DNA from: Azolla pinnata
Lineage: Eukaryota > Streptophyta > Polypodiopsida > Salviniales > Salviniaceae
DNA: 64,000 bases
Assembly: GCA_037176905.1 (NCBI GenBank)
Contig: JBBBWG010010445.1
Coordinates: 1-64,000 of the forward strand
Direction: 5' to 3'
Made by a program: the position numbers and the translations under genes. Shown here piece after piece: positions 47,773 through 62,800 of the stretch; positions within the stretch are counted from its first letter, which is position 1, and the number at the start of each line of letters is the position of its first letter. The notes under the pieces were generated by a model, which saw nothing but the letters and a program-made list of their open reading frames with translations, searched no databases and had not been told where the DNA came from.

Positions 47773-50408
47773 GATCTTGCGCCGAACAGAAGAAGCTGAC
47801 AAAACCAATGACGTCCCGATCGTTGTTCCGCAGTCAAAGGCATGGCCCAGAAAGAAAATGGTTTCACACCTTCGAGGACGCGATGGCGATCGAGCGTGTC
47901 TAGACGCCTGCCGATGGATGCATTCGAAAAGTAATCGCTTCAAATTCTGTATGAATGCTCGAAATAACTATTGTAACATACGGTTGTTAAATGCGTTAAC
48001 TGCATGTTAAACACGCTAAAGTACGTTCAATAATTATGCAGAGGGTGAATCACCAACAAAAACAAAAGAGCCTAACGAAGTCATAAATTACATTTTAACG
48101 CCTGCTAAAAATCATAAACTGCGATTTTCTGCCTACTCTTATCCTCCACTGAAAATTTAACACCCAATTAATCCCGTTAGCATAACGTCGATCAATTGTT
48201 TATTCCTAACCGCTTCTCACTGATCGATCTTAATTGATTCCCCTACTACGTTCAATTAACAAAAGTTAGAAAATTCTAGAATCTAATTAATTGGTTGATG
48301 CGGTGCTAATCGATTAATTAATTCAATGTTAACTGAACTCACAATTGATTAATTCGGTGTTGATTGATTGCTCTTAATGTGTAATTTTTTAGTCTTAGTA
48401 TGCATTAAACTGTAGTTTATAGGCATTTTTTTGGTAATTTTCGCTTATACAAATCTACAATCGAGTAGACCCAAGAGATCATGAAATTTTTCATATTCCA
48501 TTCCTTGGCACGAGTAGTTCTATAAATTCTTAAATCGTAGAAAACAAAGTTTCAAATTTCATTCGATAAAGCAATCGATATTCACTTTCAAGATTTGTAT
48601 ACTTATAAATTTAGCTTAAAAAGAACGACGGATTCGAAACGTTAAATACGTATGGAATACGTCAGAGTATTCGAAGAAACACATCTTATTTATAACCAAA
48701 AAAAAAAACGCATTTTTTTTTAACAACGGAGCTGCACATAAAGTTTTCGCTGCTCTGTGCGATGCCAGAATCGATAGCTAGCTTAGCAATGTGAACACGA
48801 GGCGTAACTTCTCTCGTCTACTGGCGTGAAACGGATCTTTCCAGGTCATCTCTTTTGACCGAGAACTCTGGAGACGTGATAAAAGTAACTGTGAAGATAG
48901 TTGCAGAGACTCTTTGTGCCACGTCAGAAGGATTCCGAAACTAACGCTCATTTAACTGCGGCAGGAATCGAGGTGGAGGTATCTAAGATTGTCGACAAAG
49001 ATAGAATCGAAGCTAGTCGCATCAGAAGCCAATCGATCGAATCCAGACAAACTTTTTCTGGGATCATTCCAATGAGCTTTTTGTATGATCGAGCTCTTAC
49101 TGTGCGATTGAAACCGGAATCTCATTACAGTTTCTCTCTAATCAGAATCCCCGGTGGTTACTTTCCCCGACATGAAGCTTTGCATTTTTCTCTTGCGTAT
49201 GGAAGCTGAGATTCTGATGCAACGACGCAAAGGATGACCAATGATCGTCATATAGTGAGAAGTTCAGGGTTCAAGGTTTGAAGATACGCTTAGAAGCTTT
49301 TGCCATTAATTAATCGACAAGATTCTGACCATTTGCTTTGCAAATATTTTCTTCTTCAGCAGCCCCACGATGTGCGAGACGAGCCCGAAAAGCAGAGGAG
49401 CCGGGAACAGTTTTCTACAGTTTAGGTTCCAAGGATTTACATCTGATGACCACGGTTGGAAGAGGAGACCGAAACATACAGATCGAGAAGGAGACAGATA
49501 AGAAGTTGCGGCAGAGGCTGAAAGAAGTGGCCGAGCAACGCGACGATTCGCTTATGACAAGCAAGATTCGAGAAGATTAACAGAAAACCAGAATGATTTA
49601 AAGGTACTTAACGACATTGACCACCCGCGAGCGAAGGATTGAAAAATTACTGTTACAAACTCCCAGTCTGTAACAAATACCATTTGTGTCTCATACACAC
49701 ACTATAGTGACTTGGATTATTACACTGGAAGCTGACGATGCATCCGATGAAGAGAGGCTAATTACATCAATGGAATCGTCGCATCATCTCAAGATGCTAT
49801 AAATGGAAAGGAGGCAGCTATTCCGATTTGTCGGTAAACTTCTAGGGTTCCCCGACCTGTTGCTGTCTTTGTGTCTTAGGATAACTGGTTTCTCACTTAT
49901 CGTACCCTTAACAAAAAACCATGAACGATGTGCTGTCAAAGTAGGATTGATCGACGAAATGCAGAATCGCTGACTGAATTGACACGAACCGATCGACCGA
50001 CCGATCGATCGATCGATATACATATTTGTATCTCATAAAATCTCATATTGTTGAGCCATAAACATGAGAGAATCAGCATCAAGAGAAACACACAGAGAGC
50101 AGAAAAAAAAAGAAAATAGTAAGTGATGCCAATAAATAAATAAAAAACAAAACAAAAATCAGGGGAAAAAATGGGTTGTACCTCATCAAAGACCGACAGA
50201 TATGCAGAAATAAAAAGAAACAGAAAATAAAAAAATTATGCAGAAAAAACAGAAAATAGAAAATTATGCTGTATACATATGCATAGATTCATGTGAAATC
50301 TGAGCAGAAGTGGAAAAATTGTGAGAAAAAAGAAGAAGACCTCATGAAAATGAAAATGGGTTCTATTTCTCATTTCACTGTTTGTTTGCTGATGTTGTTG
50401 CTCTCAAG

Positions 50409-50545
50409 ATGAAGAAGAAGAAGAAGAAGAAGAAGAAGAAGAAAGAAAGAAAGAAGAAGAAGGCTTTCAAGGAAGAAGAAAGAAGGAAGAAGAAGCAGAA
50501 GAAGAAGCTGCACAAGAAGAAGAAGAAGAAGAGGAAGAAGACCTC
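50409..50545 (+). repeat. GAA-rich tract upstream of the UPL gene
   Basis: A perfect GAA run (50409-50442) then mixed GAAA/GAAG/GCA units. It lies 310-450 bases before the UPL ATG, with purines on the coding strand, the reverse of the pyrimidine arrangement at the other genes. Confidence 0.85.
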
Positions 50546-50857
50546 TCCTCCCCCTCGCCGAGGAAACGACGACGAAAGGTATGCACACCGCCTTCCTCTC
50601 TCGGATCTCACCCACAAGTTCTTTTTTTTTTTCTTCCTGCTTTCTCCTGTACTGTTGTTTTGATCTCTCTGCCTTCCTTAACCTACGCACACAGATTGCC
50701 CTCCTCCAAACGGAATCGCTGCGTTTTTTTCTTTCCCCCCGTTTGCTTCAGTCCTCCGGTTCTCCTTCAGCTGCCCTCTCGTGCCCTTCAAGCGGTGGAT
50801 GGATTCGAGATAGGTTCCTCTTTGCAGAGTTTTATAGAGCCAGAGTTTTCCCCTCCC

Positions 50858-53800
50858 ATGAAGCCCCGGAAGAAAAGAGGCGCGGACCCGGTAACCGAGC
50901 TCTTCTTTTTTCCTCTTGGCTTTTCTTCATATTTTGGGGGTCTGTTCCTTTCGTTTCTTCTATGTTATGCACAAACGGGGATGTAGTTATGATGTGCTTA
51001 TACGTATGCATCATCAGAATCGGGCTTGAATTGGAGAAGGAAGTGCATGCTGCGATATCCATTTTGTATTCACTCTGTGAGCGAATGAGGTCTATTGAAT
51101 CCGTGTTCTGGTCCTGTAGTTACTGCATATCGCGTGGTCACTTGGCATTAATCATGATGTATGTGATCTCAATCTGTATGTACATAACTTGTTTAGTTCA
51201 TCACGACATATGTTTAGGCCATGGTCTTATATCATCATATGCATCGAGGATTTCATGGGTCCTCTTACTCTTCAACCTTACACACCTATTATGGGTCATA
51301 ACCTTACACACCTATTATGACCTGAACTATGCTAGTGGTTGGACTATTAGTCCTTCAACCAGTCTATTCACTGTTTATGATCTACATCATCTTATGCTAG
51401 ATACCACTATTGCATGACTTGATCCATTCGCTGTCTTCAATCACTACATATGTTGTAATCCATCATTGTACCGTTGTTTACTCTAGTTATTCATGTCACA
51501 TTTTTTATCTTCGTAAAGCATGCAGACTTAATCTAGGTGGTCTAGTAGGAGAATCATCTTTTGTACGCTCTAATCTGTCGCTATTATCAGCTTAGAATAA
51601 TGCAATATCTGCTCAATTCCTCGGTTATTGACTGAGAAAAATTTAAATGTATGTTGTTCCTTGTTGCTTTTCCGCAGCCAGAAAATGTCAAGAAATTTAT
51701 ATCGATTGTTACCAGTACCCCTTTGGAGAATATCCAAAATCCACTGTCTGGTTTCTGTTGGAATTATGAAAAGGTAAAAGTTTGTGCTTGACACCATCGC
51801 CCATGCTATTGCTTGAAACTATTTTATGATTTGCCTTGTTTTTTGTTGCAACTTGGGTCATAGGGAGATTATCATCACTGGATAGATCTCTTTCAGCACT
51901 TTGATCTCTTCTATGAGAAGTACATAAAGCCGAGGAAAGACCTACAGCTGGAGGGAGACTTTCTAGAGCCGCAGGAGGAACTACCCGATGGCGCCCTTTT
52001 AGAGATTCTGAGAGTTTCTCGTATCATCTTTGAAAATTGTGCAAACAAATACCTCTACCGGTCACATGAGGTACTTCCATATCAAAGTGTTCTTAATTAC
52101 TTTCAATAGGATGTTTTCTCACTTATCAAGGCATTATTGGAATGTTCAAAGTCCTACCTTGACTGTTGCTTTTGCTCCCCTAATGAAGTTTGTATTGGAT
52201 ATCTATACCATTTTTCTGTTCCTTTCAAGTTGTTAGGCAAGTAGTCTAATGTGGTGCTACATGTACAGGTGAGGTATGACGAGTCTCTGTCTGAAATTAG
52301 TTAGTGGATATGTTTGATGGAAAGCTGTGAATGACTGGACTGAAACCCAGATGAAAGAAAACACGTCTAAAATAGACTTATTTTTGTGCTTGGTGCTTTA
52401 GGACTCACAGGTTTTAAATTTCTTGGCTGTGCACTTACTAAGAACAGATATATTGATGCTCAAAGTGGAAGATATGCCTAGTGGGTAGAAACACAATAAA
52501 ATATTCATGCCAGAGAGGAGTATCACAGGGTGGGTTAACAAGGAATACAGGGTGCACTGTAAATAAATCTGAATGGAGAGACTTGATGTAGACATCCCTA
52601 GCACTTAGTGTGGAAATTTCTGAAATTTATTAACATTGCCAGTGGAAGGCTCACTGGTGTAGAAAGCATAGTCTTTAGGGTAGTGTTACTCATATGCATT
52701 GAATAGTCGTGCCTAGGAGTCCAGGGATACCTTCTCTCTTAAAATCGTGAGATGCCATTTTCTACTATCAAAACTAATATTTTGTCCACGGCTTTCAGAA
52801 TCTTTTGTCACTGCTTGCATCGACAAACCCTGTGATTGTCATTGCTGCGCTACAGACATTGGCAGCGCTCGTGAAAAAGCCAGCTCAATCCTCTAGGTCG
52901 GTTAGGTGGCATGGTGATTCAGTCTTTAATGGCCACCTCTTCGCTCTATCTCAAGGGTGGGGGGGCAAGGAAGAAGGGCTTGGGCTATTAGCATGTGCTG
53001 TTCAAGATGGTTGTGACCCCGATGCTTTTCAGCTGGCTTCTACCCTTCATTATGAGTTCTATGCAGATACCTTGCCAGGAGATTCCGAAGCAGTCTCACA
53101 TCCAGGACTGCAGGTTATACATATTCCCAATGTACATATGAGGCCAGAAAGTGATCTAGAGCTTTTTAAGCAGCTAGTTGATCAGTACCATATTCCTGTG
53201 AAACTCCAATTTTCTTTGATCACTCGTTTAAGGTTCGCGAGGGCATTTCATTCTCTAGAAATTCGAAGGCAGTTTATTTGCATTCGACTCTTAGCATTTA
53301 CTGCTCTACTACAATCGAACCCTGATCATGAAGATCTCACAGCATTTTTTGTTAATGAGCCTGAGTTTGTGAATGAATTGGTAGCACTTACGCTTTCTGA
53401 GGATGCAGTTCCCGAGGATATTAGGACATTAGCTGTTCGGGCCTTGGCTGCACAGGCTCAAGATCGCCCTCGCCAATCAAATGTCCTGAATGTTGTAAGT
53501 GCTGGTGGACATAGGGGTGTATTGCCGAGTCTGGTGCAAAAAGCTGTCGTCTCGTTAACAAACGAGTCAGGGACATGTTCTATTCCATTTGCAGAAGCTC
53601 TTCTTTTCCTGGTAACCGTTCTAGTTTCTTCATCTGCCGGTTGTGCAGCACTTAGAGAAGCTGGCCTCATTCCTACACTGCTACCCCTTGTAAAAGATAC
53701 AAGAACAGAACATATTGATCTTGTAATATCTGCTCTGCACATACTTGAATCTTTTATGGATTACAGTAATCCAGCAGGGAGTTTGTTCAGAGACCTGGGT

Positions 53801-56800
53801 GGCCTTGATGATACGATCACAAGGTTGCAGTATGAGGTAACTCAAGTTGCGCACAGAAATGTAGATGAACAAGGAGAAATGGAGGTTTCAGACCAGGAGA
53901 AGGTTGATGAACCTGATAACAATGCTGTCAGCAGTAGTTCTCAGAATGAGGTACTCATTCCTTATCGTCGCCGACTATTGCTTAAAGCCTTGTTGCGGAC
54001 AATTGCACTTGGAACATATGCTTCTGGTAATCCTACAAGGTTGCATGGTGCAGAGGAGAGTGCACTCCCTGCATGTTTGTGCATAATCTTCAGACACTCT
54101 AAAAAATTTGGAGGAGGTGTCTTTGCTTTGGCAGCCTCTGTGATGAGTGACCTTATAAATAAGGATCCTACCTGCTTTCCAACACTTGATGCTGCTGGTG
54201 TGCCAACTGCTTTTCTGGACTCCATAAATGCGGACGTTCTACCTTCTTCAGATGTTGTGGGATGCATACCTCATGCACTGGATGCTTTATGTCTTAACCA
54301 TGCTGGTTTGCGGGCAGTTCTTGATTCTGGAGCCCTGGAGTGCTTTGTGAAGATATTCACATCCAAGGCTTATCTCAAAGCTTTGGGTGGGGATACACCA
54401 GCAGCAATAGCTTCAGGATTAGATGAACTGATGCGTCATGCTCCCCCGTTGCGAGATCCAGGTGTAGATGCATGTATCAGCATACTCAATAGGATCAGGA
54501 TGATTGGAGGTGCTGAGACACCAGAGGCAGAGGAATCCAATGTGCCGACTCCCATGGATACGGATGTAGAACAGCTGGTGTCATGTAGCGACAAAGACGA
54601 CGAAGCCAAAGCAGCACAAAATGAGGCAGAAGTTGATATTGAATTATTTCTCCCTGAGTGCATAAACAACACTGTACAAATGCTTGAAACTATATTCCAA
54701 AATGCAGATACTTGCAGAGCATTTATTGAGAAGAAAGGCATTGAAGATCTTCTTAAGCTCTTCACTCTGCCCCGGTTGTCAGTCTCATTTGGAGGATCTC
54801 CAGCTGCATACAACATGTTTTTGACATTTAGAGCGTTTTCATCGCAACACTCTGGTACTCTTGCAAAAGCAATTTGTAAAGCTATGACAGAGCATATGAA
54901 AAAAACAGCCGACTCCTTAGTCTGTATGAAACTCTCAGATATGGAGGCTGAGACACGAAACAGTGTGGTAAAGAACCTATCCATAGCAGAGTATTTTCTG
55001 TCACTGGTGGCTTTTCTCGTGCGAAGTGTTTCTCCTATAATGACAGAAATTAATACGACATGTAATGAGTTTTTTGATGCTGTTGGATATGTCCATAGAT
55101 GGGTGCTGTGGCAGATTTCTCTTGTAGATGATGCAAAGACTGAACCAACCAGAGATGAAGAATCTGCAAGAAAGTCACATATAACTGCAGAAACCGAGGG
55201 TGAGGTAAGAGACAACGAAGAAGAACCTGAAGCAACCCCTGTGCTTAGGTATGGAGGGGGGTCTCGAAGTCTCTGGGGATTTGAGTCTGATCTGATTCCG
55301 TTATTAGCAACAGAGCAACATGAGCGTCGCACTCGAAGAGAGACCCGATTAGGCCGTCTGGCACGTAATACTGCTGCTCGTTCTGTTCGTGGTGATTTGG
55401 AATCCAATGGGAATCCAGTGGAAATTATTTTGCCTCAAGAGTCTTCCAAACACAAGTCTGCAGAAACTATGTGCTATGAGATGCTCACAAGATTAGCTGT
55501 TGCAGCAAGAAGTTTATATGGTGCACTAGTCAAGGCCATGGCAGTTCCTTCTCGTCATCGTGATGGTCATATTTCGGTGAATCCAGTAACAATGAATATT
55601 GCATCTCATTTAGCCACCCTCTTTCTGAGAAGTCTGGAGTTTACTGGAGTTGGAGGCACCTCTTCACCCTCATCATCTGAGACAGCAGTTTCTGTTAAGT
55701 GTAGGTATTTGGGTAAAGTTGTTGAAGATGTAATGGCTGTTGTAATGGACACTAGGAAGAAGAACTGCAATACAATCATGATTAACCACTTATATGCCCA
55801 CGGTACACTCAAGGAGCTTTTGACCACATTTGAGGCAACAAGTCAGCTTCTTTGGACCTCATTGCCCATGGAGGAAACGGGACATGTGGAAGTTGAGAAG
55901 GGTGTTAAGTTAAGTGGAGAATCATGGATTCTAGATACATTAAAGAATTACTCTAGGTTGATGGACTACCTGGTCAACTCGGCAACACTTTTGGTGCCCT
56001 CACCCATGGTACAATTCTTGGTTCAGCATGTGAGTGGAAGGACCATTCCCATTCCAAGGGATCCGGAGCACTTTGTTTTGGCCCTTCAAGCTCAGGTTCT
56101 GGAAGCTGTTCTTCCATTGTGGAGTCATCCTATGTTTGCACAATGTGATCTGTTATTTGTTGAATCAATTTTCTCCATTTTGAAGTACATTTACACAGAT
56201 GTGACAGACACAAAGGTGCAACAAGCTGCAGATGTAGGTGCTGCAACTAGCAGGCAACACTCAGCCCCTCTAGATGAGTCTGCAATTTTACAAATTGTTG
56301 AAATGGGTTTTCCAAGAGCCAGAGCTGAGGAAGCAATGAGGAGGGTAGGGAACAATCGAGTTGAATTAGCTATGGAATGGTTGTTTGGCCATCCTGAAGA
56401 AATCGTGCAAGAAGAAGATGAGCTTGCTCGGGCCTTGGCACTATCTCTAGGCAGTGGGAGTGAGTCAGCCAATGAACATACAAGTGACAAGGGAAACGAT
56501 GGTGATGTTGAAGTCTCTAGACCCCGACTTCTTCCAGTTGATGATATGCTTGGATCTAGCTTAAATGTCGTTACTAGATCAAGTGCTCTAGTTTTTTCTG
56601 TAGCAGATTTAATTGTTACAATGTGCATACGCAACAAGGGTGAAGATAGAGAGAAGATTATTTTGTATTTACTTCAGAATCTGAAGTTATACAAGGCAGA
56701 GGATTCTATTACTGATGATTGTCCCTTGTCAACCATTTCTCATCTGCTGGCCTTAATCTTGTCGGAGGATACAGTGTCCAGAGAAGTTGCTGCCAAAAAG

Positions 56801-59800
56801 GGGATTGTGAACACTGCCCTTGATTTTCTTAGCTCCTTCAAGCCATTGTCAGTTACTGGAGATAAACCAATTGTACCAAAATGGGTTACTTCATTGCTAC
56901 TAGTTCTTGACTCTATGCTACACTATAGACCCAAGCTTGATTCGTCTTTGCAAAATGCTGTGGCTGGTTCAGATGAAACCACAACTGATGGTTTAAAGGT
57001 GAGTACTGGAGACCAACAAACTGTTGCTGCTGTAACACCTAAAAATTCTTGGGAGGCAATCTTGGGAAAACCCACTGGGTGTATGACTGAAGAAGAGCAG
57101 AAAAGGACAATGATGGTTGCCTGCAACCTGCTGTCTATGCCACTGTCTTCAGCAGCTGCACAGGCGATACTTCAACTATCTGCAAAGCTAACTAAGGTTC
57201 ATGCTATTGCCATGCAGTTCCTTGATATAGGTGGACTAGCAGCATTACTCAGTCTACCTAGAACTTGCTTATTTCCTGGCTTTGACAATGTGGCCGCTGC
57301 AATAATTCGACATCTCCTGGAGGATCCTCAAACACTGCAACAAGCAATGGAGTCAGAAATCCGGCATGTACTAACAACATCCCTGAGTCGTCACAATAAC
57401 CGTATTTCTCCAAGGATGTTCTTGACAACAATGGCCAGGGTTGTTGCAAGGGATCCAGAGATATTTATGCAGGCTGCTTCAGCACTCTGTCAAATTGAAG
57501 AGTCTGGGGGAAGGCTGTATGTAGTATTATCCAAGAACAAGGAGAAGGAAAAAGAGAGAGAAAAGGATAAAGGTTCTGAGAGGGATAAGGAAAAGAAAGC
57601 TCGTGATGAGAACTCCTTGGGTGGTCTAAAGATTATGGAAGGATCAAAATCATTCAAGGGTCACAAGAAAGTGCCTCAGAGCTTCTCATATGTGATGGAA
57701 CAACTTCTTGATGTTATTATTAATTTTGTACCTCCAGTCAAAGTGTCCATCGGATCCAGCATCCCAGTGGTTGCTTCTGCAATGGAGGTGGATGAGGCGG
57801 TTGTCAAAGATAAGGGAAAAGCAAAAGTAGATGATATAGAGAAATCTAACAAAACAGATAAACCAGAGAAAGTTTCTGTGTCAGAAACTTCTGCTGCTCT
57901 TGCTAAAGTAAACTTCATTTTGAAGTTGACTGCAGATATTGTTCTCATGTATTCGTCATCTTCGACTGTTGTCATCAGGAAGGACAATGAGACAAGCCAA
58001 GGGAAGAGCTCTTTGCAAACTGAGGCTGTGGGTCATGGTGGTCTTCTGCATGGTATCCTTCACAAACTTGTACCCAATTTCGGCTCCAACACTGGGGAAA
58101 AATCACCTGACCATGAGTTAAGAGAGAAGCTTTCAAGCAAAGCAGTTCAGTTCCTTGTTGCAGTTTGTATGAGATCAGCTGAAGGTAGGAGGCGAATCTT
58201 TTCAGAAATTTCCAGAGCTCTTATCTGTGCTTCAAGGCCTCAAGTTTCAAACAATCAGGAGGGCACACAAGCTCCAGACAAACAGATGCGTGCTTTTGTT
58301 GATTTTTTGAACACAGTTCTTTTATCACACGCATCCTCTAGTGCTGGTCATTCCCCTGGCATTTCAATGGAAATGGCCAAAGCAATGCTTGAAATGGATA
58401 TGGTGCATGCTCTTACTACTTTAATACAGGTGATTGACTTGGACCATCCCGATGCTCCTAAACTTGTCAGCGGTATTGCAAAAGCACTGGAAGCTCTAAC
58501 ACGAGCTGCTAGCTTAGGAGACATAACCGATTTCAAGAGAAACTCAGATAACAGTAGGGATGCGGATGACAGACTGCTCTTTTCCACTGCCCAAACTTCT
58601 GATTTCCAGCATGGCAGTGAGATGGAGGCATCACTTAGAGGAGACTTGCAAGTGGCTATCAGAGCTATTCTTGTGCATGATGAGATGCAGAATGATGAGC
58701 AGTTGGATCATGTAATGGGCTTGGATGAAGGCCCGAATGAAGAAGATGAGGAAGACGAGGAAGATGAGGAAGATGATGATGACGTGCACTTGGAAGCTGA
58801 AGATGAGGACTTTATGCATGATGCTGAAGAAGCAAGGGATTTAGGTGCTACGGCTACAATGACATTTAGGATAGATCACGAGGGTGAAGATGACTTGGAG
58901 GAGGATGAGGATGATGAAGATATGGACGAAGATGCTGGAGAAGAGGAAGAAGAAGAAGAAGAGGAAGATGAGCAAGATGAGGATGAACTGGAAGATGAGG
59001 TTGCTTTGTCTCCTCCAGACACAGATGCTGAAGATCCTGACCATCATGAGCTGGAGGAAGATGATATTGACGACATGTTTGAACCAGTGGAAGAGGGCGA
59101 TAATGAACCAGTGGAAGAGGACGATGATGAATGGCGTGAAAATCGCATCATTGGGGTGCGATGGAGAGACGGAGCAAATGGCTTTAATCATATCCAAGTA
59201 CTTGGTCATACAGATACTAACCAGGTTGATCCTTTTGAAGGTATGAACATTGATTATATGTTCGGTGCATTCCGCCGTCCTGGCAGTTTAGATCGACGCC
59301 GCGGATCCACCTATAGGTCATTTGATAGAACAGGAACTGAAATTACCCGAAGTTCTCGCCATCCTCTTTTGAACCGGCCAAATGTACCAGGATCAGGTGG
59401 GTTTTCTGTATCCTCTCCTTGGGCATCAACATCTGCTTTCTTAGGCCGAGAGGCCGAGGCAGTTTTAAATGATGGTCTAGATGTTTCTCAGCTCTATACA
59501 TGGTATGATAGTACAATGGTTGATCATGTAGGAGATGGGCTCTTTGGAGATCGTGGGGTTGGAGGACAGGATGTATTCCTAGACTTTCCTATGTTACCTA
59601 GACTGGGAAGGCGAAGCAGTAGAGCGGATGGCCAATTCGGTAGCTGGACAGATGATGGTCAGCTGCAGGGAGGAGCTATTGATGTGGCTCTTGCACAAGC
59701 TTTCGAAGAGCAGTTTGTGGCTCATTTTTCTTCTTCTGCTTCAGGTGCTCAACCCTCTGGTGTAGCTGTTGCTGATATCCGTACATTAGAACCATCGATC

Positions 59801-62800
59801 AGCAGAGAGGAAATCATCAGTGCAACTCCAGCTAGTGAACAGCCACAAGAGAATTCATCTGACCCGCCTATGAATGGATCTGAAGGGGTCCAGCAGAATC
59901 AAACTTCATCCCATAGTGCACTTAATGCTGGGGAGGGGGCAAATGAGCAGATTCCGACTGCAGGTCATGATGTGCAGATGCACGATGAACAGACAGGAGC
60001 AGGTGTAAACAATGTAGGAACTGCTGGTCAGAATGGTAATGCTAGAGGAGCTGCAGTTGGCGAGAATCTGCAAGGCTTGGAGATGGAGGTAGGTAGTGCT
60101 GATGGCAGCAGTGTAAGTGGTAGCGCTGCTGTTTCAGACATTGTGGGTGAAACAACAAGACAGGTTGGTGTGCAGAATAGAGATGTGCAGGCAATGGATG
60201 TTCTTGATAATAGTGCTGAGCCTGTCCAGAACAATAGAAATATAGAATCTGGCTCGGCAGAGCATGCGGAAGAAAGGAATGAATCATCACAAGAGGAGCA
60301 TACAGACGTGCCTCTGAACTCAATCGATCCCACATTTTTAGAGGCCCTTCCAGAGGATTTGAGAGCTGAAGTATTAGCGTCTCAACAAACACCATCAACT
60401 AGTACTGTGGATCAGCAACCTCCATCTGTCCAGGATATTGATCCAGAGTTTCTTGCAGCTCTTCCTCCTGAAATCCAGGCTGAAGTTCTAGCACAACAGC
60501 AAGCTCAAAGGATAATTCAAGCTCATAACCTTGAAGGCCAGCCTGTGGATATGGACAGTGCATCTATTATTGCGACATTCCCAGCAGAGCTTAGAGAAGA
60601 GGTGTGAAAACATCCTCCCATGGTTTTTTCATTTTGTAATTGTTTGCTCATGGTTTCTCTATCTCGACTGCAGGTACTGTTAACATCCTCTGAGTCTGTG
60701 CTTGCTGCGCTTCCTCCGGCGCTCCTAGCTGAGGCTCGATTACTTCGTGAAAGGGCCATGAGCCAACTTCAATCTCGTAATATATTTGGCTTATCTCACA
60801 GACTTGGAGGTAGGCGCAATATAATGGAAATTGCTTCCAGAGGAATATCTGATGCTATAGATCGGGCTGTGGGAAGTGGATCGGAGGCAGGACGGAAAAC
60901 AGGATCTAGTACAACACTATCTTCTGGTAACCAAGGAAAGGTAGAAGAAGGGAAACCTCTAGTCGACACTACTGCTCTCAAGGCTATTCTAAGACTGCTA
61001 CGGTTAGCTCAGGTTTGGGTGACCTGTACTTTGCTGTTGGAGTGGGTTTTGTTTTTTGATCATATCTTACTTTTGTATATTTGTCATATTTTTCAGCCTC
61101 TTGGGAAGGGGATATTGCAACGTTTGCTCTATAATCTCTGTTCCCACAGCCTTACATGCGCAAATCTTGTCCAACTATTGCTGAATATGCTCCAACCTGA
61201 TGGGGACAGATACTCTGGCAATGGATTATCCGTCGATGGGGCACCTGCTGATCGGCTTTATGGATGTCAATCCAATATTGTCTATGCACGGCCTCAGCTT
61301 TCAGGTTCGTACTGAAGGCAGCGCATCAGTTTGCTCTGCCATCTGTTGGAGTTTTCTGATTATTGTTTGTTCGTTTGTAGGAGTTCCCCCTCTTGTCTCC
61401 CGCCGAATATTGGAAATTCTTACTTACTTAGCTAAACACAAGTCTTTAGTTGCACGTCTGTTACTGTATTTTGAACCAACAGCAAGCCATACAGGGAAGA
61501 TGGAGGATTCAGCTCTGGTCAATGGAAAGGGTAAAGAGAAAATAGATGATGAGATGATGGATGCATCTTCTGGGGCAGATTTAAGGGGACAGATTCCTCT
61601 AATTCTCCTCCTGAAGCTGCTTAATCAACCACTGTATTATAGAAGTAGTGCCCATTTGGAGCAGGTACACTTTGATTCCTGTTTATCGTAATATTTAAAT
61701 GTTCGATGGTAACAGATCCTTTTGTTTCAGGTGTTGGGACTGATTGAAGTTGTAACTGGCAAAGCTGGTGAAATGGTACCATCCCATAACCTGCCAACAG
61801 CTGCTTCTGCTGTTGAAACTAGCCAGGAACTTAGTGAACGTCCTGAAGTTGGCACTTCTGAACCTATTGAGAGTGCTGCTACTGGGGCAGCGAGCAGTGG
61901 TCAGGATTCAGAAATAAGGTCAAGTGAGGACCAGGAGCATTCAGAAACACCTTCTACTTCAGAACGAAAAATCGACCCCATCACTATCTTTCTTCATCTG
62001 CCTACTGAAGAACTTCGTAAACTGTGTTTACTTCTTGGCCGTGAAGGGTATCTGCTATATATATTCAATGGTTTCAACTTATGGAACATTCTACATACTT
62101 TGTACTTAGCCACCTTTGTTGTGCAGGCTCTCAGACTTGGCTTACTCACGAGTATCCGAAGTCCTAAATAAGGTTGCTGATATTGCACCACCTCATCGGT
62201 TTCTGTTTATCAAAGAACTAGCTGAGGCTGCTCAGAAGCTCAGTGGGCCAGCTATAAAGGAGCTTCACATGCTTGGTGATGCAAATAGTTCACAGCTTTA
62301 TGCAGGTTCTACGGTTGGGTCATCTATATTGAGAGTTCTTTCGGCACTCAGTACTTTGAAGACGCTGGGTATGGTGAAAGAGGGTGGTCAAGATAGGGTA
62401 TCTGACCAAGAGGAAGATGAATGCCATTCTGTCATAAGGGATTTGAATATTAGGATTGAACCTCTTTGGCAAACCCTGAGCTCTTGTGCAGTGAAGATCG
62501 AGAGCAGATTGATCACATCTCCATCTTCACCTGGCACTGCACTAGCAGCAGCCTCTGTTGGGAGTACTGCAGTCATGCCACCTCTCGCCCCTGGAACACA
62601 GAAAGTTTTGCCATTCATTGAAGGTTTTTTCATCCTTTGTGACAAGTTGAGATCATCTCCAGCATCTCAAGGGAACAATGAACTTCTTACTGCCACGGCT
62701 TGTGAGATAAAAGAGATTGCAAGTTCTATATCTACATCTGAGCCAGCATCCCTGCAACCCAGGAAGGCAGATGATAAGGGGGTAACGTTTGTTAGGTTCG

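Larger units (their letters stand above)
46501..50857. other. Low-complexity spacer before the UPL gene
   Basis: No gene recognised in 4.3 kb. Contents in order: a GTATCC hexamer run (46570-46595), telomeric tracts (46829-46867 and 47257-47282), a C run (47307-47319), a TTG run (47439-47480), CTT runs (about 47557-47575 and 47656-47707), a CT run (47741-47773), an AT-rich stretch (48000-48750) and a GATC run (about 49998-50017). Near the UPL gene there is a GAA tract (50409-50545). Two short frames at 48901-49209 and 49338-49580 match nothing that I know. Confidence 0.5.

Noticed and set aside
48901-49580. Two short plus-strand frames (103 and 81 codons)
   Set aside because: One begins with a TTG rather than an ATG, neither resembles a known family, and neither has convincing splice partners.
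54436-55407. 323-codon minus-strand frame inside the UPL exon
   Set aside because: It is the antisense of a conserved coding exon, has no recognisable domain and no splice or promoter context.
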